Source: Phorcus lineatus | Taxonomy: Eukaryota > Mollusca > Gastropoda > Trochida > Trochidae | Direction of reading: 5' to 3' | NCBI GenBank assembly: GCA_921293015.1 | Contig: OV121084.1 | Coordinates: 53,927,864-53,991,863 of the forward strand | Length of the DNA stretch: 64,000 nucleotides | Shown here: positions 11,153 to 23,432 of the stretch, piece after piece | Numbering within the stretch: the first letter of the stretch is position 1 | Layout of the letters: each line of letters opens with the position of its first letter | Notes under the pieces: generated by a model | What the model saw: the letters and a program-made list of their open reading frames with translations, nothing else | What the model was told of the DNA's origin: nothing | The model's database searches: none | Translations under genes and position numbers: made by a program

Positions 11153-12145
11153 ATGTTAGTAAATACAAATCGTTGCTGTGGTTTGTTTTTTGGCGGTCTT
11201 AACCCCGTATCATCCTCTGGAATCTGGAACAGAGTTATGTTACCATGTGCCCTTTTTGCTTGTGAATTGTGGTGTAAACTAACATCAAAAGAATATGATA
11301 TGCTTGAAAAGAGTCAATCCTATTTTTGTAAAACCATTCAGGGTTTATCTAAATATTCTTCATCTTTTGTTGCACGAGATTGTTTAGACTTAATATCAGT
11401 TCAAGCCTACATTGCAAAACGATGTCTCATATTCCTCGGTAAATTATGCAGAAGTACTTTAGACTTTGTATTCAAGAATATCTTAAACTACAGAATTAGT
11501 CAATTCCTACTTGACTCACAACATGAGAGAGAAGCTAAAAGTGCAAAATCACCGATCTACCATATGCTATTGTTAAGATATAAATATGACTTGACAAATT
11601 ATGTTAATGCATACATTACGTCTTCTAGTTTTCCTTGTAAATTTAAGTGGAATTCCCATGTGACAAAAACCATAAATGATGCTGAAAATGTACTTGCATA
11701 CAACAATTTAACTGCAAGAGAAAACCATCATAGATATCTTTCAGTCCGGAATCAAAATGTACATAGACTCTGGCAAATGTCTCTCCTAAATCCTGATCTA
11801 TTTCATTCCATTGCCAACTTGGTACAAATCAGCACATTACGTATGCAATCAAAAGAGTGTATATGTGGCACATTTGTTTATGATATTGTAAAACATGTTT
11901 TTATGTACTGCGAAAAGACACGCCTCGAAAGAGATCTGCTGATCAACTCAATAATTGATTTGTTAGATGTGAATACTTTTTCCAGCCTTTGGAGTAATGA
12001 TGAAGAACTTACTTTGTGTTTTTTACTTGGTGGATCGCCAACAGGCTATTGTTTATCCCTGGACCATGATATATGGCTTTCCTGTATGAAAAATGTATGT
12101 GCAACTGTTAAGCACTGGAAACTATATTTTGCAAATTGTCTGTAA
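11153..12145 (+). CDS. C-terminal part of LINE reverse transcriptase protein (5'-truncated copy)
   Basis: An open frame of 330 codons. From about residue 20 it aligns in pattern with the C-terminal part of the LINE at 23.5-26.6 kb: a thumb region (IWNRVMLPCALFACELW), KTIQGLSKYSS, a long helical region, then C-x-C-x8-H-x4-C (CICG...HVFMYC) and the closing IIDLLDVNTF ... LCFLLGG. Only the part after the RT palm is present, so the protein cannot polymerise. The first 15-20 residues probably come from flanking DNA, since similarity starts near 11200. The frame is uninterrupted, so the insertion is younger than the 23-26 kb copy. 5' truncation is the usual result of incomplete target-primed reverse transcription. 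Confidence 0.75.
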   Translation: MLVNTNRCCGLFFGGLNPVSSSGIWNRVMLPCALFACELWCKLTSKEYDMLEKSQSYFCKTIQGLSKYSSSFVARDCLDLISVQAYIAKRCLIFLGKLCRSTLDFVFKNILNYRISQFLLDSQHEREAKSAKSPIYHMLLLRYKYDLTNYVNAYITSSSFPCKFKWNSHVTKTINDAENVLAYNNLTARENHHRYLSVRNQNVHRLWQMSLLNPDLFHSIANLVQISTLRMQSKECICGTFVYDIVKHVFMYCEKTRLERDLLINSIIDLLDVNTFSSLWSNDEELTLCFLLGGSPTGYCLSLDHDIWLSCMKNVCATVKHWKLYFANCL

Positions 12146-12240
12146 CTATCTTTATTAATCTGTACCTCATGTAAATATACCATATCACATTGTATCTTCA
12201 TTCACTGGAGGAAATAAAGAATATCCATCTATCTATCTAT
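11195..12240 (+). mobile_element. 5'-truncated LINE with ATCT repeat tail
   Basis: Comprises the C-terminal coding part, a 3' untranslated region of about 90 bases, the motif CTGGAGGAAATAAAGA and a short ATCT microsatellite (12222-12240). The same 16-base motif ends the LINE at 26.5 kb, where the tail is CT. This marks them as one family with a conserved 3' end and simple-repeat tail. Confidence 0.75.
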
Positions 12241-12241
12241 G

Positions 12242-13636
12242 TACTTAATCTAGGGTTTTATTTTCATATGACGGTATAACTTACGACATGTGTTTGAAAG
12301 GTGGGATTGTGACGTTTAATATAATTTTAAGACTTTTATATTTGAATGCATTTAATATGTGATCAGATTGTCCTAAGAGTTGATAGAGTGGTTAAAATGG
12401 ACTAAATGTGAAGAAATAGTCTTCGGTAGGCAAGACAAATCACTGGCAGCCATAACTGTTTACTGCCCAGAATAGGTTTATACAAAAACAGGATTAGCTT
12501 CCTGTGGCAACAACATGAAATTAGGAATTAGCTGAAATGAAATAGGGTATTAAACACCAAGTATTGAAACTGAAAATATCCTTTTTAAAATCTCTCAAGA
12601 CATACTAGTTAAAAAGGTGAATTTCATGAGACAACATCATCTCACCGGAATGGATAAGCTGAGTAGAAAACTAGCAATGCCTTGTCTGAAATCTATCTGC
12701 CCGGCGAGACATTGCCGCGATGAAAGGAAACGATCTATTCACATATATATCATGTTCGATAATCAAGTGCAAAGCTATCTTTTATAGCGTGGTCTATACA
12801 TGGCATCAGACAAGAATACCTAGACAATTAAACTCCATTGGGTACATAGAAATTCTATAACTTTTATCATGCCAGTTTCCCCCAAACTATATCTACATCA
12901 TCTAATCATATCATGACTCAAAGAACGACAGACAATCAAATCGGATATTAAATGGAGAGAGTCGTAGCACTCGCCGAACTTTAATTAAATTACTTTTGTG
13001 ATGTAGGAAAAATGTTAAAATTCAATTACTTTGTTTTCTTTATCAAGCTCAGTGTTTAACACTTGCTGTTTAATCAAACATACGTTTACAGAAGAAGTTA
13101 AATGCTAGTATATCAATACCTTCAAGAGATAATGAAACATAGATGCATGTGGTATACTATTCAATGAAGGATGTTTCCAATGTGCCGCACAGGCAAATGT
13201 TTATAGTATGTGTACATCTAAACAGTGATGCAGACTGTATTGTTATTCATTCTAGGCTAAAAACTAAATCGATGTCTATACAATTCATGAATGGCAGAAT
13301 TTAATTAAACATATAGTAATGTAAATATTTTTAGATACATCGCAAATCAAATTTTGAAGATTTACATACTAAACACCTTTTTACTTTTTGCATACTGCAG
13401 CAGTGTTTAAGTAGGGGTTTAATTACTGTTAGAAGTATTTCGGCTATTTATCACGTGCATGTTGTCAATTTGAGAGTAAACAGATCAGATTTTGAAAGAT
13501 ATTTTTCGCACAAGTAATCTTATATAAAACACAAGCTGTTCTCTTACGAAATGCAGCATGTTCGTGTACCACAGTTTGTGATCTTCCATGATGATAGTCC
13601 GACTAAATTTGTAAATTACGTCATTATGACAGGACA
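12242..13636. other. Non-coding AT-rich stretch
   Basis: No gene recognised. It ends at the target site of the BEL element (TGTAT at 13637-13641). Confidence 0.5.
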
Positions 13637-13641
13637 TGTAT
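13637..13641. repeat. Target-site duplication, left (TGTAT)
   Basis: TGTAT directly before the left LTR; the same five bases follow the right LTR at 21297-21301. A 5-bp duplication is normal for BEL/Pao integrases. Confidence 0.9.
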
Positions 13642-14673
13642 TGGTGTGAAACAAGTAACAAGAAGTTCGAAGCTTGTGTCTTCATTATTTGTTTATTCCT
13701 TAGTTCAGTCATAAACGAAAAATTCTGAAAGTACAAAGAAAATCTGCTTAGTTACAATGATAAAATGTGGTAATTTTCTCAAGCATTCAAATCATTTTGT
13801 TAAAATGATCTTTTTGAAACCTACATTATACAAGTCTCAAACTCTGGCTATAATAAGCCCTCTTCAAATTACCATAAATCATGTAAATATAAGCAAAATA
13901 TAAAGATTAATAAAACTTTAAAATTCCGGAATTAATACCTATGTTTCATTTAAAAACTATTTTCTTGTCATTGAGCAATAATATAAATTGAATTCAAATG
14001 TAAACTCTTTAAAATCCACTCAATAAATTACTTCACTTAAGATACTTCACGCTTGAAACGTGTAACACTGTAAACAATGCACTGTAAGGACGGATCGCAT
14101 ACAAAATGAAACCTTCCGTAATTAGGGGTGACAGGTTGTACATTATCTTTGTGACGCTAAAATCAGATGTAAAAGATATCTAGTTTTGAGTTATAAATCT
14201 TTGGCAATCATAATTCAAAATAAATGCATAGAAAACACTAAATAACAGCAATATCTCTCAATTTCTACTCAAATAAGCCTCAAATAGTAAATACCCCTAC
14301 GTAAATGAAATGGAATCGTCCAAGGCAAAATTACCGCTATGTGCGGCATGACAAAATCCTCTTAAATTCAATATTTTTAGACACTTTAAAACATTAAATA
14401 CATATATCATCAAAGTCTATGCATCAAATAATGATATTCACCTGAAGAGTGCATCTTTCCAAGCTGCGAACAGGCAACAACATTAAAAAACTAATAACGC
14501 GACCACGTACGTTTCTTTGCACCATGCCGCAAATACCGGAAAAAACTCTCTGGTCAGGGAGCATTTATTGTAATTGAATATAAAAGGGAGTAATCATTAA
14601 ATGAAGTTGAAAATGATAACTCGTGATTATTATTGTGTAAACACTCAAATATACTTTGAATCTATTCAAAACA
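13642..14673 (-). repeat. 3' LTR of BEL/Pao element
   Basis: 1032 bp, TG...CA termini, nearly identical to 20270-21296. Differences seen include the ACTTCACTTAAG region (about 14030-14041), which is shortened in the other copy, and AAAAAA versus AAGTAA near 14540. Confidence 0.95.
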
Positions 14674-14713
14674 ACCCTCGGGCCCCACAACTGGTGAGAA
14701 GAGTAGAGTATCA

Positions 14714-17700
14714 TTACTCGATGGAGTCAGATTCCAGTAGTACACAACATTTTTGGATTGACCTCTTGAACTCTCCCTTAGGGGTCCTCACTTTGACGTT
14801 ACGCACAACGCCATCATCTCCTGGATATGTCTCTATGACTCTTGCCATCGTCCATTTCCCTCTAGGCAAATTGTAATCAACGATGAGAACCACATCTCCT
14901 GTCTGGATTTGTCTCCCCTTTTCCCTCCACTTCACCCTCCTTGTGAGGTATGGCAAGTACTCTCTGATGAATCGTTTCCAGAATGACTGAACAAGAGTTT
15001 GTGTGAACTCGTATCTCTTCCTCAGGGAAGCAGTCTCATCAAATGGTCCTTGGGGTATATAACAAGAAGCCCGACCAGTCATAAAATGGTTAGGTGTTAG
15101 TGGTCTCAAGTCCTCTGGGCTGTCTGAGGTGTAACCAAGAGGTCTTGAATTCAGCAAACTCTCTATCTCGAAGAACACTGTAGACATCTCGTTCCAGCTT
15201 AAAGTCTGCTCACCTATTGCGGTCTTCAAGGCACGTTTTGTCTGCTTGACAAGGGATTCGTAGATGCCTCCTTGATGGGGGCTCAAAGGAGTCGTGAACA
15301 TCCATTTCAATCTCTGTTGTACACTGAAATCCTCAATGTCTTTCTTGGCTCCAGGTATCATCTTGCGCAGCTCTCTCTCTGCCCCAATGAAAGATGATCC
15401 ATTATCAGAGATAATAGTTCTTGACCATCCATGATGCGCTGCAAATCGCCTCAACGCAAAGAGAAATGATTCAGTTGACAAGCTCTCCACAATTTCAAGG
15501 TGTATAGCTCTTACAGTGGCACAAGTGAACACAGCACCCCAAGCTTTAATTCTCTTATTGCGTCCATATTTGAGATAAAATGGTCCGAATAAGTCAATTC
15601 CTGTGGTAGTGAAAGGGGGTGAGAACATATTCACTCTCTCAGGAGGCAAGTCTGCCATCAAAGTTGTGTGGGCTGGTTGTCTCAGCTTTCTGCAAATCAC
15701 ACAATTCCTGACCAACTTCTTTGTTGCATTCCTTCCTCTGATGATCCAGAATCTAAGTCGGCTTTGAGCTAGGGTCCGCTCAACACCTGCATGGTAGACC
15801 TTCTCGTGAGCTTCTCTAAGTATCAAACTGGCAATGTGTCCGTTAGGGAGCAATATCTGATGCTTTTCATCATAGCTCAAGGCTGACTTTCTAAGTCTCC
15901 CTCCAACATGGACAATATCGTCTTTGACGAAAGGACTTAAATCTGAGCAAGTCTCTTCCCACTTTCCAAGGTCTTTTTGAGCTTGAAAGATCCAGTAGTT
16001 CTCTGCTACATTTATCTCTTCTGGGAGTAAACATCCATCCCTACGATTCTCTTTTCTCAACCTTCTTTTCAAGTTTTCAATGAAACGGAGACAATATGCT
16101 GTGACTCGAACCAACTTGGGCCAACTTGAGAATTTCTCACTGTCAATCATTGTGTCATTCATGTCTCTCCTGAAGGTAAAGCAAGGTTTCCACACCTTGT
16201 CCTCCTCAGTGTACTCGCTTGGCTCGGTGAAGACTTGTTCTGGCCACTGTTCCTTTGGCTGTGAGAGAAATTCTGGTCCTTGGAACCATCGTTTTCTTAT
16301 ATCTTGAACCTTCAAACCTCGGCTTAAATCATCAGCTGGGTTCTCCCGGGTTGGTACATAGCGCCACTGGTCTGGACTCCATTCTGACTGTATCTCAGAT
16401 ACTCTAACTCCAACAAAGGCCTTCCTTGTTGATGATTCTGTCTTCAGCAAATGAAGTACGATTTGTGAGTCTGTCCAAAAAAAGACTTCTGGTTTCATCT
16501 TCAATTCAGTATAGATTGTCCTAGCCAATCTTGAAGCTAAAAGCGCAGCCATCAATTCAAGTCTCGGTATGGTAGATTGCTTTAGTGGAGCTACCCTTGA
16601 CTTAGATGCTACCAGTCTCACATCTGCTGTCTCATCACAAGTTGGCCATCTCATGTAGGCACATGCACCATATGCTTGATTACTTGCGTCAGCAAACAAG
16701 TGTAGCTCTGGTTGCCCTGAAGCATCTATAGGTTTTACAGATCTGTTTGTATGCACCTCTGGGAGTCTCTCTAGGTCCTAGAATACCTGTTGCCATTGAT
16801 TGCGGACATCCTCGGGCAACTCATCATCCCATCCATAGGTTTTCATTCTCCAAATGGCCTGCATGCCTATTCGGGCTCTTATGGTCACAACCCCAGCAAG
16901 TCCCAACGGGTCATAGATAGTTGAGATGTAGGACAATACACTCCTCTTGGTGCATGTCTCCGCAGAGAAACTCTGAACTCTGAAATGGATAGTATCAGAT
17001 GCACAGTTCCACACTACACCTAGTGTCTTTACACTGGAATCATCACACAGGTAAATATCAACATCTTCACTCTTTTTAATGCCATTACTCACCAACCACT
17101 CTTTGATTTCGAAACTTCCAGTCCGAAGTACTGTCTCCAAATCTCTCATCTTCACCCTAGCGTCCTCCTTGGAATCGCACGAGTGAAGTAGATCGTCCAT
17201 GTAACGGTCTCTCTCTAGTATCTCTGCAGCAGCAGGATACTCAACTCTGTTTTCTTGGGCAATTCTGAGCATCACAAAACTAGCCGCATCTGGGGAGGCA
17301 CGATCACCGAATGTGACTCTCAAAAGTCTGTATGTTGTTGGATCCCTAGTCTGATCTAGTTCCCTCCATAGAAATCTGTGGACGTAAGTATCCTCTCTCA
17401 ACAAGCAAACCTGGAGGAACATTTTGGATATATCCCCTGCGAATCCAACAAGGTTCTCTCTGAATCTTATAAGCACTCCCATCAAGTCACCGATCAAGTT
17501 TGGTCCTTTCAAGAGATATGAGTTCAAGGACACACCTTGATATTCACAGGCAGGATCAAAAACGATTCTCAGTGGAGTACTAACTTTATCAGGTCTGTAT
17601 ACAGCAAAGTGAGGCAGATAATACTCAAGTTCATCCCGTAGGGTATCATCCTCTGGCTCTCTCGGTATCTCTTCTGCCCATCCCTTGCATATGTAATCAT

Positions 17701-20194
17701 TCATCACTCGACAGTAGTGCTCTGCCTTCTTAGGATCCCGAGATAAGGACTTCTCAAGCGAGACAAGTCTCTTCACTGCTAAAGGTCTGTTGTTGGGCAG
17801 GTGCCTCGGATCTTCCTTCCATGGTAAGCCTATCACATACCTCCCATTCAACTTCTCACATGTTTCCTCGAAGCATGTCATCACTCGCTTGTCCTCCTTC
17901 GTAAGGACCTTCACAGGACAAGAACAGTGTGGAGCCTGTACACCGAGCGTCTCCAAGTCGTACATTCTCTGAATGTCCACTCCTTGGATCATGTTGAAGT
18001 AGTTTACCGAGTGAATCCTACTCTGTGTTCCACTGCCTGTACCTAGCACAATCCATCCGAGTCGCGTCCTCTTAGCAACTGGTTCAAAGGGTCTTCCCTC
18101 ACGGACCTCTTGCTCTGCATGAAGATGTGTATACCTCACTCCAAGGATGAGATCAACAGGTCCACTCTTGTGATGAAACTCAACATCTTGGAGATGTTGA
18201 AAATTGGAAAGCCACTTCCTGTCTAACTCTGGAACATTAAGAATAGTTCTATCCAGCTCATGAGCTTCTAACTCATACTCTTTTGCACCATCAATACCAC
18301 TGACAAAGAATTTGACATTCCTACTGTCCCTTTGTCTAACCCTCTGTTCCCCAACTACACTGATCTCAAAGCTCTCACGCTTACCCTGTAGTCCTAAACT
18401 CTTAGCAAAGTCCCTACGAATCAAAGAAGTGACTGCACCACTATCAATTAAAATGTTACCTTCTCTTGTGCGACCATTAGGTGATCTGAACTTTGCTCTG
18501 ATTACAGGCATGATGCTAGGAGCATTACAATCATTGGCTACATCAGGAATAGCACCGCTAGCAGTTAAAGGCGCAATGTGTAACAAGCTATGATGCGTTC
18601 GAACGCAACCATTCACACCACATTGCTGTTTAGATCGGCACTTTCTGGCCTCATGACCCTTAACTAAACAAGCAAAACAAAGCCTATTGTCTTTCACAAA
18701 GTTAACCCTCTCTGAAACAGGATCACTCTTGAACTGAGGACAGTCACTAATTCTGTGAGGTCCTTTGCATAGGTAGCACGTCGCTATTCTCTGTGTGGAG
18801 TAAACACCATCTCTCTTGTCTCTAGGTCTCTCTCTTCTTTCAGGCTGCGTTGTAGAATATTGGGCGACATCTCCAAAATCAGGATCATAGTCAGCTCGCA
18901 CTCTCTTCTGGATGAAGTCACTGATATCACGTAGTGAGGGATTCCTCCCAGAATCACGAATATCTGCAGCAATAGATCGCCATGGTCCGATGAGGTTGTT
19001 CGGAAGCCTACCGATGATCGCCCTCAGGGATTCAATGCTGTTTACATCTGAGATGTAGTTGATTCTCTTTAGTGTAGCCAAACACCCAATAATGTCAACT
19101 GACAATGACCGCAGACTCTTCCTGTCATTTGGTTTCAGTTTCTCTCCTTTACATAGTCTGTTTATGAATGCACGTGCTATTACACTTCTCTGACCAAACT
19201 GTCGCTTCAAAATTTTCAACGCAGTTGCATACATAGTCCCTGAAGCACCTAGGGCATCAATAGCACATTTTGCTTCACCTGTAAGATGTGCCTTCAGCTG
19301 AATCATTCTCTGGTCGTCAGAAAGGCTTCTCTTCTCATGAATGTGAATCTTGAAAGATTCTATGAAATCAACATAACTGAAAGGATCTCCGTTGAATGTA
19401 CTCAACTTGAATGATGGAATGTCCCTTGTAGCTTCCAATCTGTACAGCACATGAGCTAATGACAATGAATCTTCTGAAATGTCAAACTTTGTCTCTTCAA
19501 ATTCAACCAATTGATCAATCCAGTCATCAACAATATCAGGATCATGCACAGGTTCTTTTTCTCTACAAGGGTTCACTTCACTACTTTGGGATCCAGAATG
19601 AAAGTCAGTTTTAGTACAACCTCTCTTCTCTTTGTTTGACTGGGTACCTGGTTTTGTTTTACCACTGCAAACATCACTCTTGTGACTTTCCCCTTCAGAA
19701 GCCTCAGAAGAATCAGAACTTGTCTCTATTGCAGCCTCCTTGCTTCTACTTCGGGTCTGAATGGACTGTCCGTGATCTCTAGAGTATCCCTCCACTCTCT
19801 CTACTACATGGTAGTATTCATTGGAGAACTCCGACTCCCATTTATCAAGACTTTTCTTCTGAGAAGGGATGATCTCATACATTTCTGAATTGATGTCCAT
19901 CACTCTATCAAAGTTACGAGAAATAGTTTTAAGTTCAGTTTTATATCTCTTCTTATCATGTTCCTGTTTCTTCATACTGTCTGTCAATCTATTCAAAGCT
20001 CTAGTGACTTTACCTCTGAGAATCTTTCTCTTCTGTTTGAGTTCTTTCTCTGTTTCATCAGTAATTTCCTGTTCAAGCTCTTTCTCTTGAGTCTCATCTA
20101 AAGTCTCTTCTGCAATCTCTTCCATAGTCTCTTCTATAATTTCTTCCATATCAGGCTTGTGCACTTTGACCTTATGTTCTCTTGTTGCCATCAC
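14714..20194 (-). pseudogene. BEL/Pao Gag-Pol polyprotein interrupted by one stop codon
   Basis: A single frame from the ATG at 20194 to the stop at 14714, about 1826 codons. It is broken only by an in-frame TAG at 16778-16780 between RT and RNase H. Order: a charged coiled-coil N-terminus (residues 1-140); a DUF1759-like Gag core (about 260-400, FKLSTFNGDPFSYVDF); two zinc knuckles (about 473 CYLCKGPHRISDC and 505 CFACLVKGHEARKC); a DUF1758/retropepsin protease (about 585, IDSGAVTSL); RT (FAGDISKMF about 918, YMDDLL about 998); RNase H (LFADASNQAYG about 1168); an integrase zinc domain (about 1470-1500, H...H...CVIC); and an integrase core D (TGIDLFGPF), D (SDNGSS) and E (GGIYES), with 48 residues between the last two, followed by a DUF5641-type tail. 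All catalytic residues are present. The stop separates the integrase from Gag-RT, so this copy should not be autonomous. Confidence 0.93.
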
Positions 20195-20269
20195 GAATCT
20201 CTCTTGTTCCCAAAACCAAACTGTCTATAGGGCGACACTCTTAAACTCTTAAAGACTCTTCAGAAACTT
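20195..20269 (-). other. Leader between 5' LTR and Gag-Pol ATG
   Basis: A 75-base leader on the minus strand. A primer-binding site complementary to a tRNA 3' end is expected directly next to the LTR, but the first bases (AAGTTTCTGAAG) do not start with TGG, so the primer is unassigned. Confidence 0.5.
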
Positions 20270-21296
20270 TGGTGTGAAACAAGTAACAAGAAGTTCGAAG
20301 CTTGTGTCTTCATTATTTGTTTATTCCTTAGTTCAGTCATAAACGAAAAATTCTGAAAGTACAAAGAAAATCTGCTTAGTTACAATGATAAAATGTGGTA
20401 ATTTTCTCAAGCATTCAAATCATTTTGTTAAAATGATCTTTTTGAAACCTACATTATACAAGTCTCAAACTCTGGCTATAATAAGCCCTCTTCAAATTAC
20501 CATAAATCATGTAAATATAAGCAAAATATAAAGATTAATAAAACTTTAAAATTCCGGAATTAATACCTATGTTTCATTTAAAAACTATTTTCTTGTCAAT
20601 GAGCAATAATATAAATTGAATTCAAATGTAAATTCTTTAAAATCCACTCAATAAATTCTACAAGATACTTCACGCTTGAAACGTGTAACACTGTAAACAA
20701 TGCACTGTAAGGACGGATCGCATACAAAATGAAACCTTCCGTAATTAGGGGTGACAGGTTGTACATTATCTTTGTGACGCTAAAATCAGATGTAAAAGAT
20801 ATCTAGTTTTGAGTTATAAATCTTTGGCAATCATAATTCAAAATAAATGCATAGAAAACACTAAATAACAGCAATATCTCTCAATTTCTACTCAAATAAG
20901 CCTCAAATAGTAAATACCCCTACGTAAATGAAATGGAATCGTCCAAGGCAAAATTACCGCTATGTGCGGCATGACAAAATCCTCTTAAATTCAATATTTT
21001 TAGACACTTTAAAACATTAAATACATATATCATCAAAGTCTATGCATCAAATAATGATATTCACCTGAAGAGTGCATCTTTCCAAGCTGCGAACAGGCAA
21101 CAACATTAAAAAACTAATAACGCGACCACGTACGTTTCTTTGCACCATGCCGCAAATACCGGAAGTAACTCTCTGGTCAGGGAGCATTTATTGTAATTGA
21201 ATATAAAAGGGAGTAATCATTAAACGAAGTTGAAAATGATAACTCGTGATTATTATTGTGTAAACACTCAAATATACTTTGAATCTATTCAAAACA
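20270..21296 (-). repeat. 5' LTR of BEL/Pao element
   Basis: 1027 bp, partner of 13642-14673. On the minus strand it should contain the element promoter; no single convincing TATA box stands out in this AT-rich sequence. Confidence 0.95.
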
Positions 21297-21301
21297 TGTA
21301 T
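21297..21301. repeat. Target-site duplication, right (TGTAT)
   Basis: Matches 13637-13641. Confidence 0.9.
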
Positions 21302-22145
21302 TCCGCTTGGTGGGTCCAAGGCGTTAAAATTCAAAAGGTATAATTAGAGACCATTAAATCAAGAATTGAAATTGAATGCGATAGGATTATATAACGACCA
21401 CCTGTGTGTCATAAAAAAATAAGACTATTTAAACCAGTCTGATTGTTGTGACAACATTTGGCAGACGTCGTAATTGATGTACACATGCTATGGGTTAGTG
21501 CGCATAGCATCATATTTAAACACTGTCTTCCGCTTGGAACAATACAAATAATTAAAGATATATTTAACATCAATTCATCGGAGGTTTGAGTTGCTTGGAT
21601 GACTTTAGATATGTTTAAACAGTTGTTTAGAATGTGAGATTTCCTGTTGTTTTTTCATTAAGGAGGTTATACTTCCGCCGCCTAGCACGTCACACGGCAG
21701 GACACGCGGCTGGACACGCCTCAGTGACCACGGGCCAGTTCAGTTCTGTTCACTGGTGCTAATTAGCTGTTGATTGGAAAAAGCCGTATTAAAGTTGTTT
21801 ATAGGCCGATTTCGAAAATTTAAACTCAAGTTACTGGCAAATTAGAATACGTATTTTATGAATCACGAAAGTTGCAATGGGTCATTTCAGTCGATTACAG
21901 AGACGTTACAGTTTGAAAACAATATAATAACATATATCATGTCGACATAATTAGATGTAGATTACTATTTCCCTGTAATTAAATAAAATATATAACATTA
22001 TCTCGGTTGACTTTAGGTACATTTTCTTAGATTTTCACTTCGTCTTTAGAATAAGGGAACCATTGGCAAATTAGATCTCAAACATGGATGATCAGGTAGC
22101 AACCATCCTTTTCAATATTACAATTAGTTAGACATGATATTATAA
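21302..22145. other. Non-coding stretch with a GC-rich patch
   Basis: No gene. A GC-rich patch at 21672-21735 contains ACACG-type repeats (GGACACGCGGCTGGACACGC). Confidence 0.5.
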
Positions 22146-22424
22146 CACAGGTGCAGTGATCTAAACGCAGATAAAGTAAATAGACATATTTCAAACACTC
22201 CTGAATGCGCTTGTGGGTATCACAATGAAGATGTTGTACATTACCTGTTTACATGTGAGCTGTATATGGTTGCCAGAAATAATTCATTTTTCTATGCAAA
22301 TGGCTATAGCCTCCAAAATGTGTTATACGGAACACCTCAAACAGCTAATGACGTCAATTTGCAAATAGTAAAGTCCCTTTATCAATACATCATTAAGACC
22401 AAACGCTTTGATAAGTACCGCTAA
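22146..22424 (+). pseudogene. LINE C-terminal zinc-domain fragment
   Basis: About 92 codons open to a TAA at 22422-22424. It includes CACGYHNEDVVHYLFTC, a C-x-C-x8-H-x4-C cluster followed by LYMVARN. This is the zinc-like C-terminal domain that follows RT in jockey/CR1-like LINEs (usual form C-x-C-G...E-x-x-H-(F/Y)-L-x-x-C-x-x-Y...R). Upstream of 22143 the frame is closed, so it is a 5'-truncated or decayed copy. About 210 bases of 3' UTR follow, to TTTATTGAATAAAAATATG near 22620-22636. It differs from the 11 kb and 25 kb elements, so it is another family. Confidence 0.65.
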
Positions 22425-22649
22425 TAGTGTTATTATAAATGAAGTCAAGCTGCAAAGAACATATATGTAAATAAGCACATGTTGTACAGATACTTTATTT
22501 TGATTGTACTTTATAATGTCATATTTTGTGTCTAGTTCTTGTGTATTAATTTATCTGATGTATGTGCTGGTGAGGCATTAGCATAAGCAGAGTTTTGCTT
22601 GTTTGCCGAACCAGATTCTTTATTGAATAAAAATATGTTTAAACCATAA

Positions 22650-23430
22650 CACAGGAGCTGTCAACAGACGACCCTAGCACCCACGCGTAAAGTAAAGTGT
22701 TTGTAAACTAAAGAGAGGGACGCGGTCAAGAGAGGCAGTCGGGAATTGAAAGGAAAGAATTTCCATACCATCGAGAAATTTCCAGACGAAGTCAGTGTGT
22801 ACTGAAAAAAAGTGTTACTTCCACGAAGGAGAGAGGTCAGAAATTAGGGTAAGACCGCCACTAAGGTTTTAGACAAGTTTTATGTTGGTCATGCACTCCA
22901 GACTGTCCCTGCCCCACCATACGGGGTCCTGTCGTGCAAGACCAGTTACGTTCTAGGGAGATGACGGTGGTCTCGAGAAGTGTTGGTGTGACACTGAGAA
23001 AACGTGGAAGACCCAAGTTACACAGTCAACCTTATCATCGGAACGGCGTTAATGTGAGCCATCCGGATGACTAGAAGATTCCAAACTGACAAACTGAACT
23101 TTTCAATAAACATATTCCTGTTTAGCACACAAGAAACTCACCAAGTATAATCACTAGAACCTCAACTGGTCACGCGGTACAGACACTATGAATTAACAAT
23201 ACAAAATTGTTGACAATATGAAAAATGTTTCTCCACAAAACTACCGTATACTGAATGATATGGTTGTTTTACATTGTGCTAATAATCATAATTTTATACG
23301 GTATGACGATCTCCCTTCTAGCAACAGGGCTTTTGCTATTGAATCTGTTGATATAAATTAGTTTTAATAATATGTCTCCATTCCAGAGTGGTATAGATAA
23401 AACACTTGTATCTACTAGTGACTGTGACCT
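22650..23430. other. GC-richer non-coding stretch
   Basis: 22650-23060 is clearly less AT-rich than its surroundings and has no long frame. It may be the 5' untranslated region of the LINE that follows, but that is inference. Confidence 0.35.
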
Positions 23431-23432
23431 GA

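Larger units (their letters stand above)
13642..21296 (-). mobile_element. Full-length BEL/Pao LTR retrotransposon
   Basis: This 7655-bp element consists of two LTRs (13642-14673 and 20270-21296), both starting TGGTGTGAAAC and ending ATTCAAAACA on the plus strand, flanked by a TGTAT target duplication. On the minus strand it encodes Gag, aspartic protease, RT, RNase H and integrase in the BEL/Pao order in one frame. The two LTRs differ at only about ten positions (a few substitutions and one 5-6 base indel), so the insertion is recent. A purine-rich stretch lies just upstream of the 3' LTR (minus strand, about 14674-14690) and fits the polypurine tract. I could not identify a clear tRNA primer-binding site after the 5' LTR. 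Confidence 0.95.

Noticed and set aside
18312..18593. Plus-strand frames within the BEL element
   Set aside because: Antisense shadows of the Gag-Pol frame.
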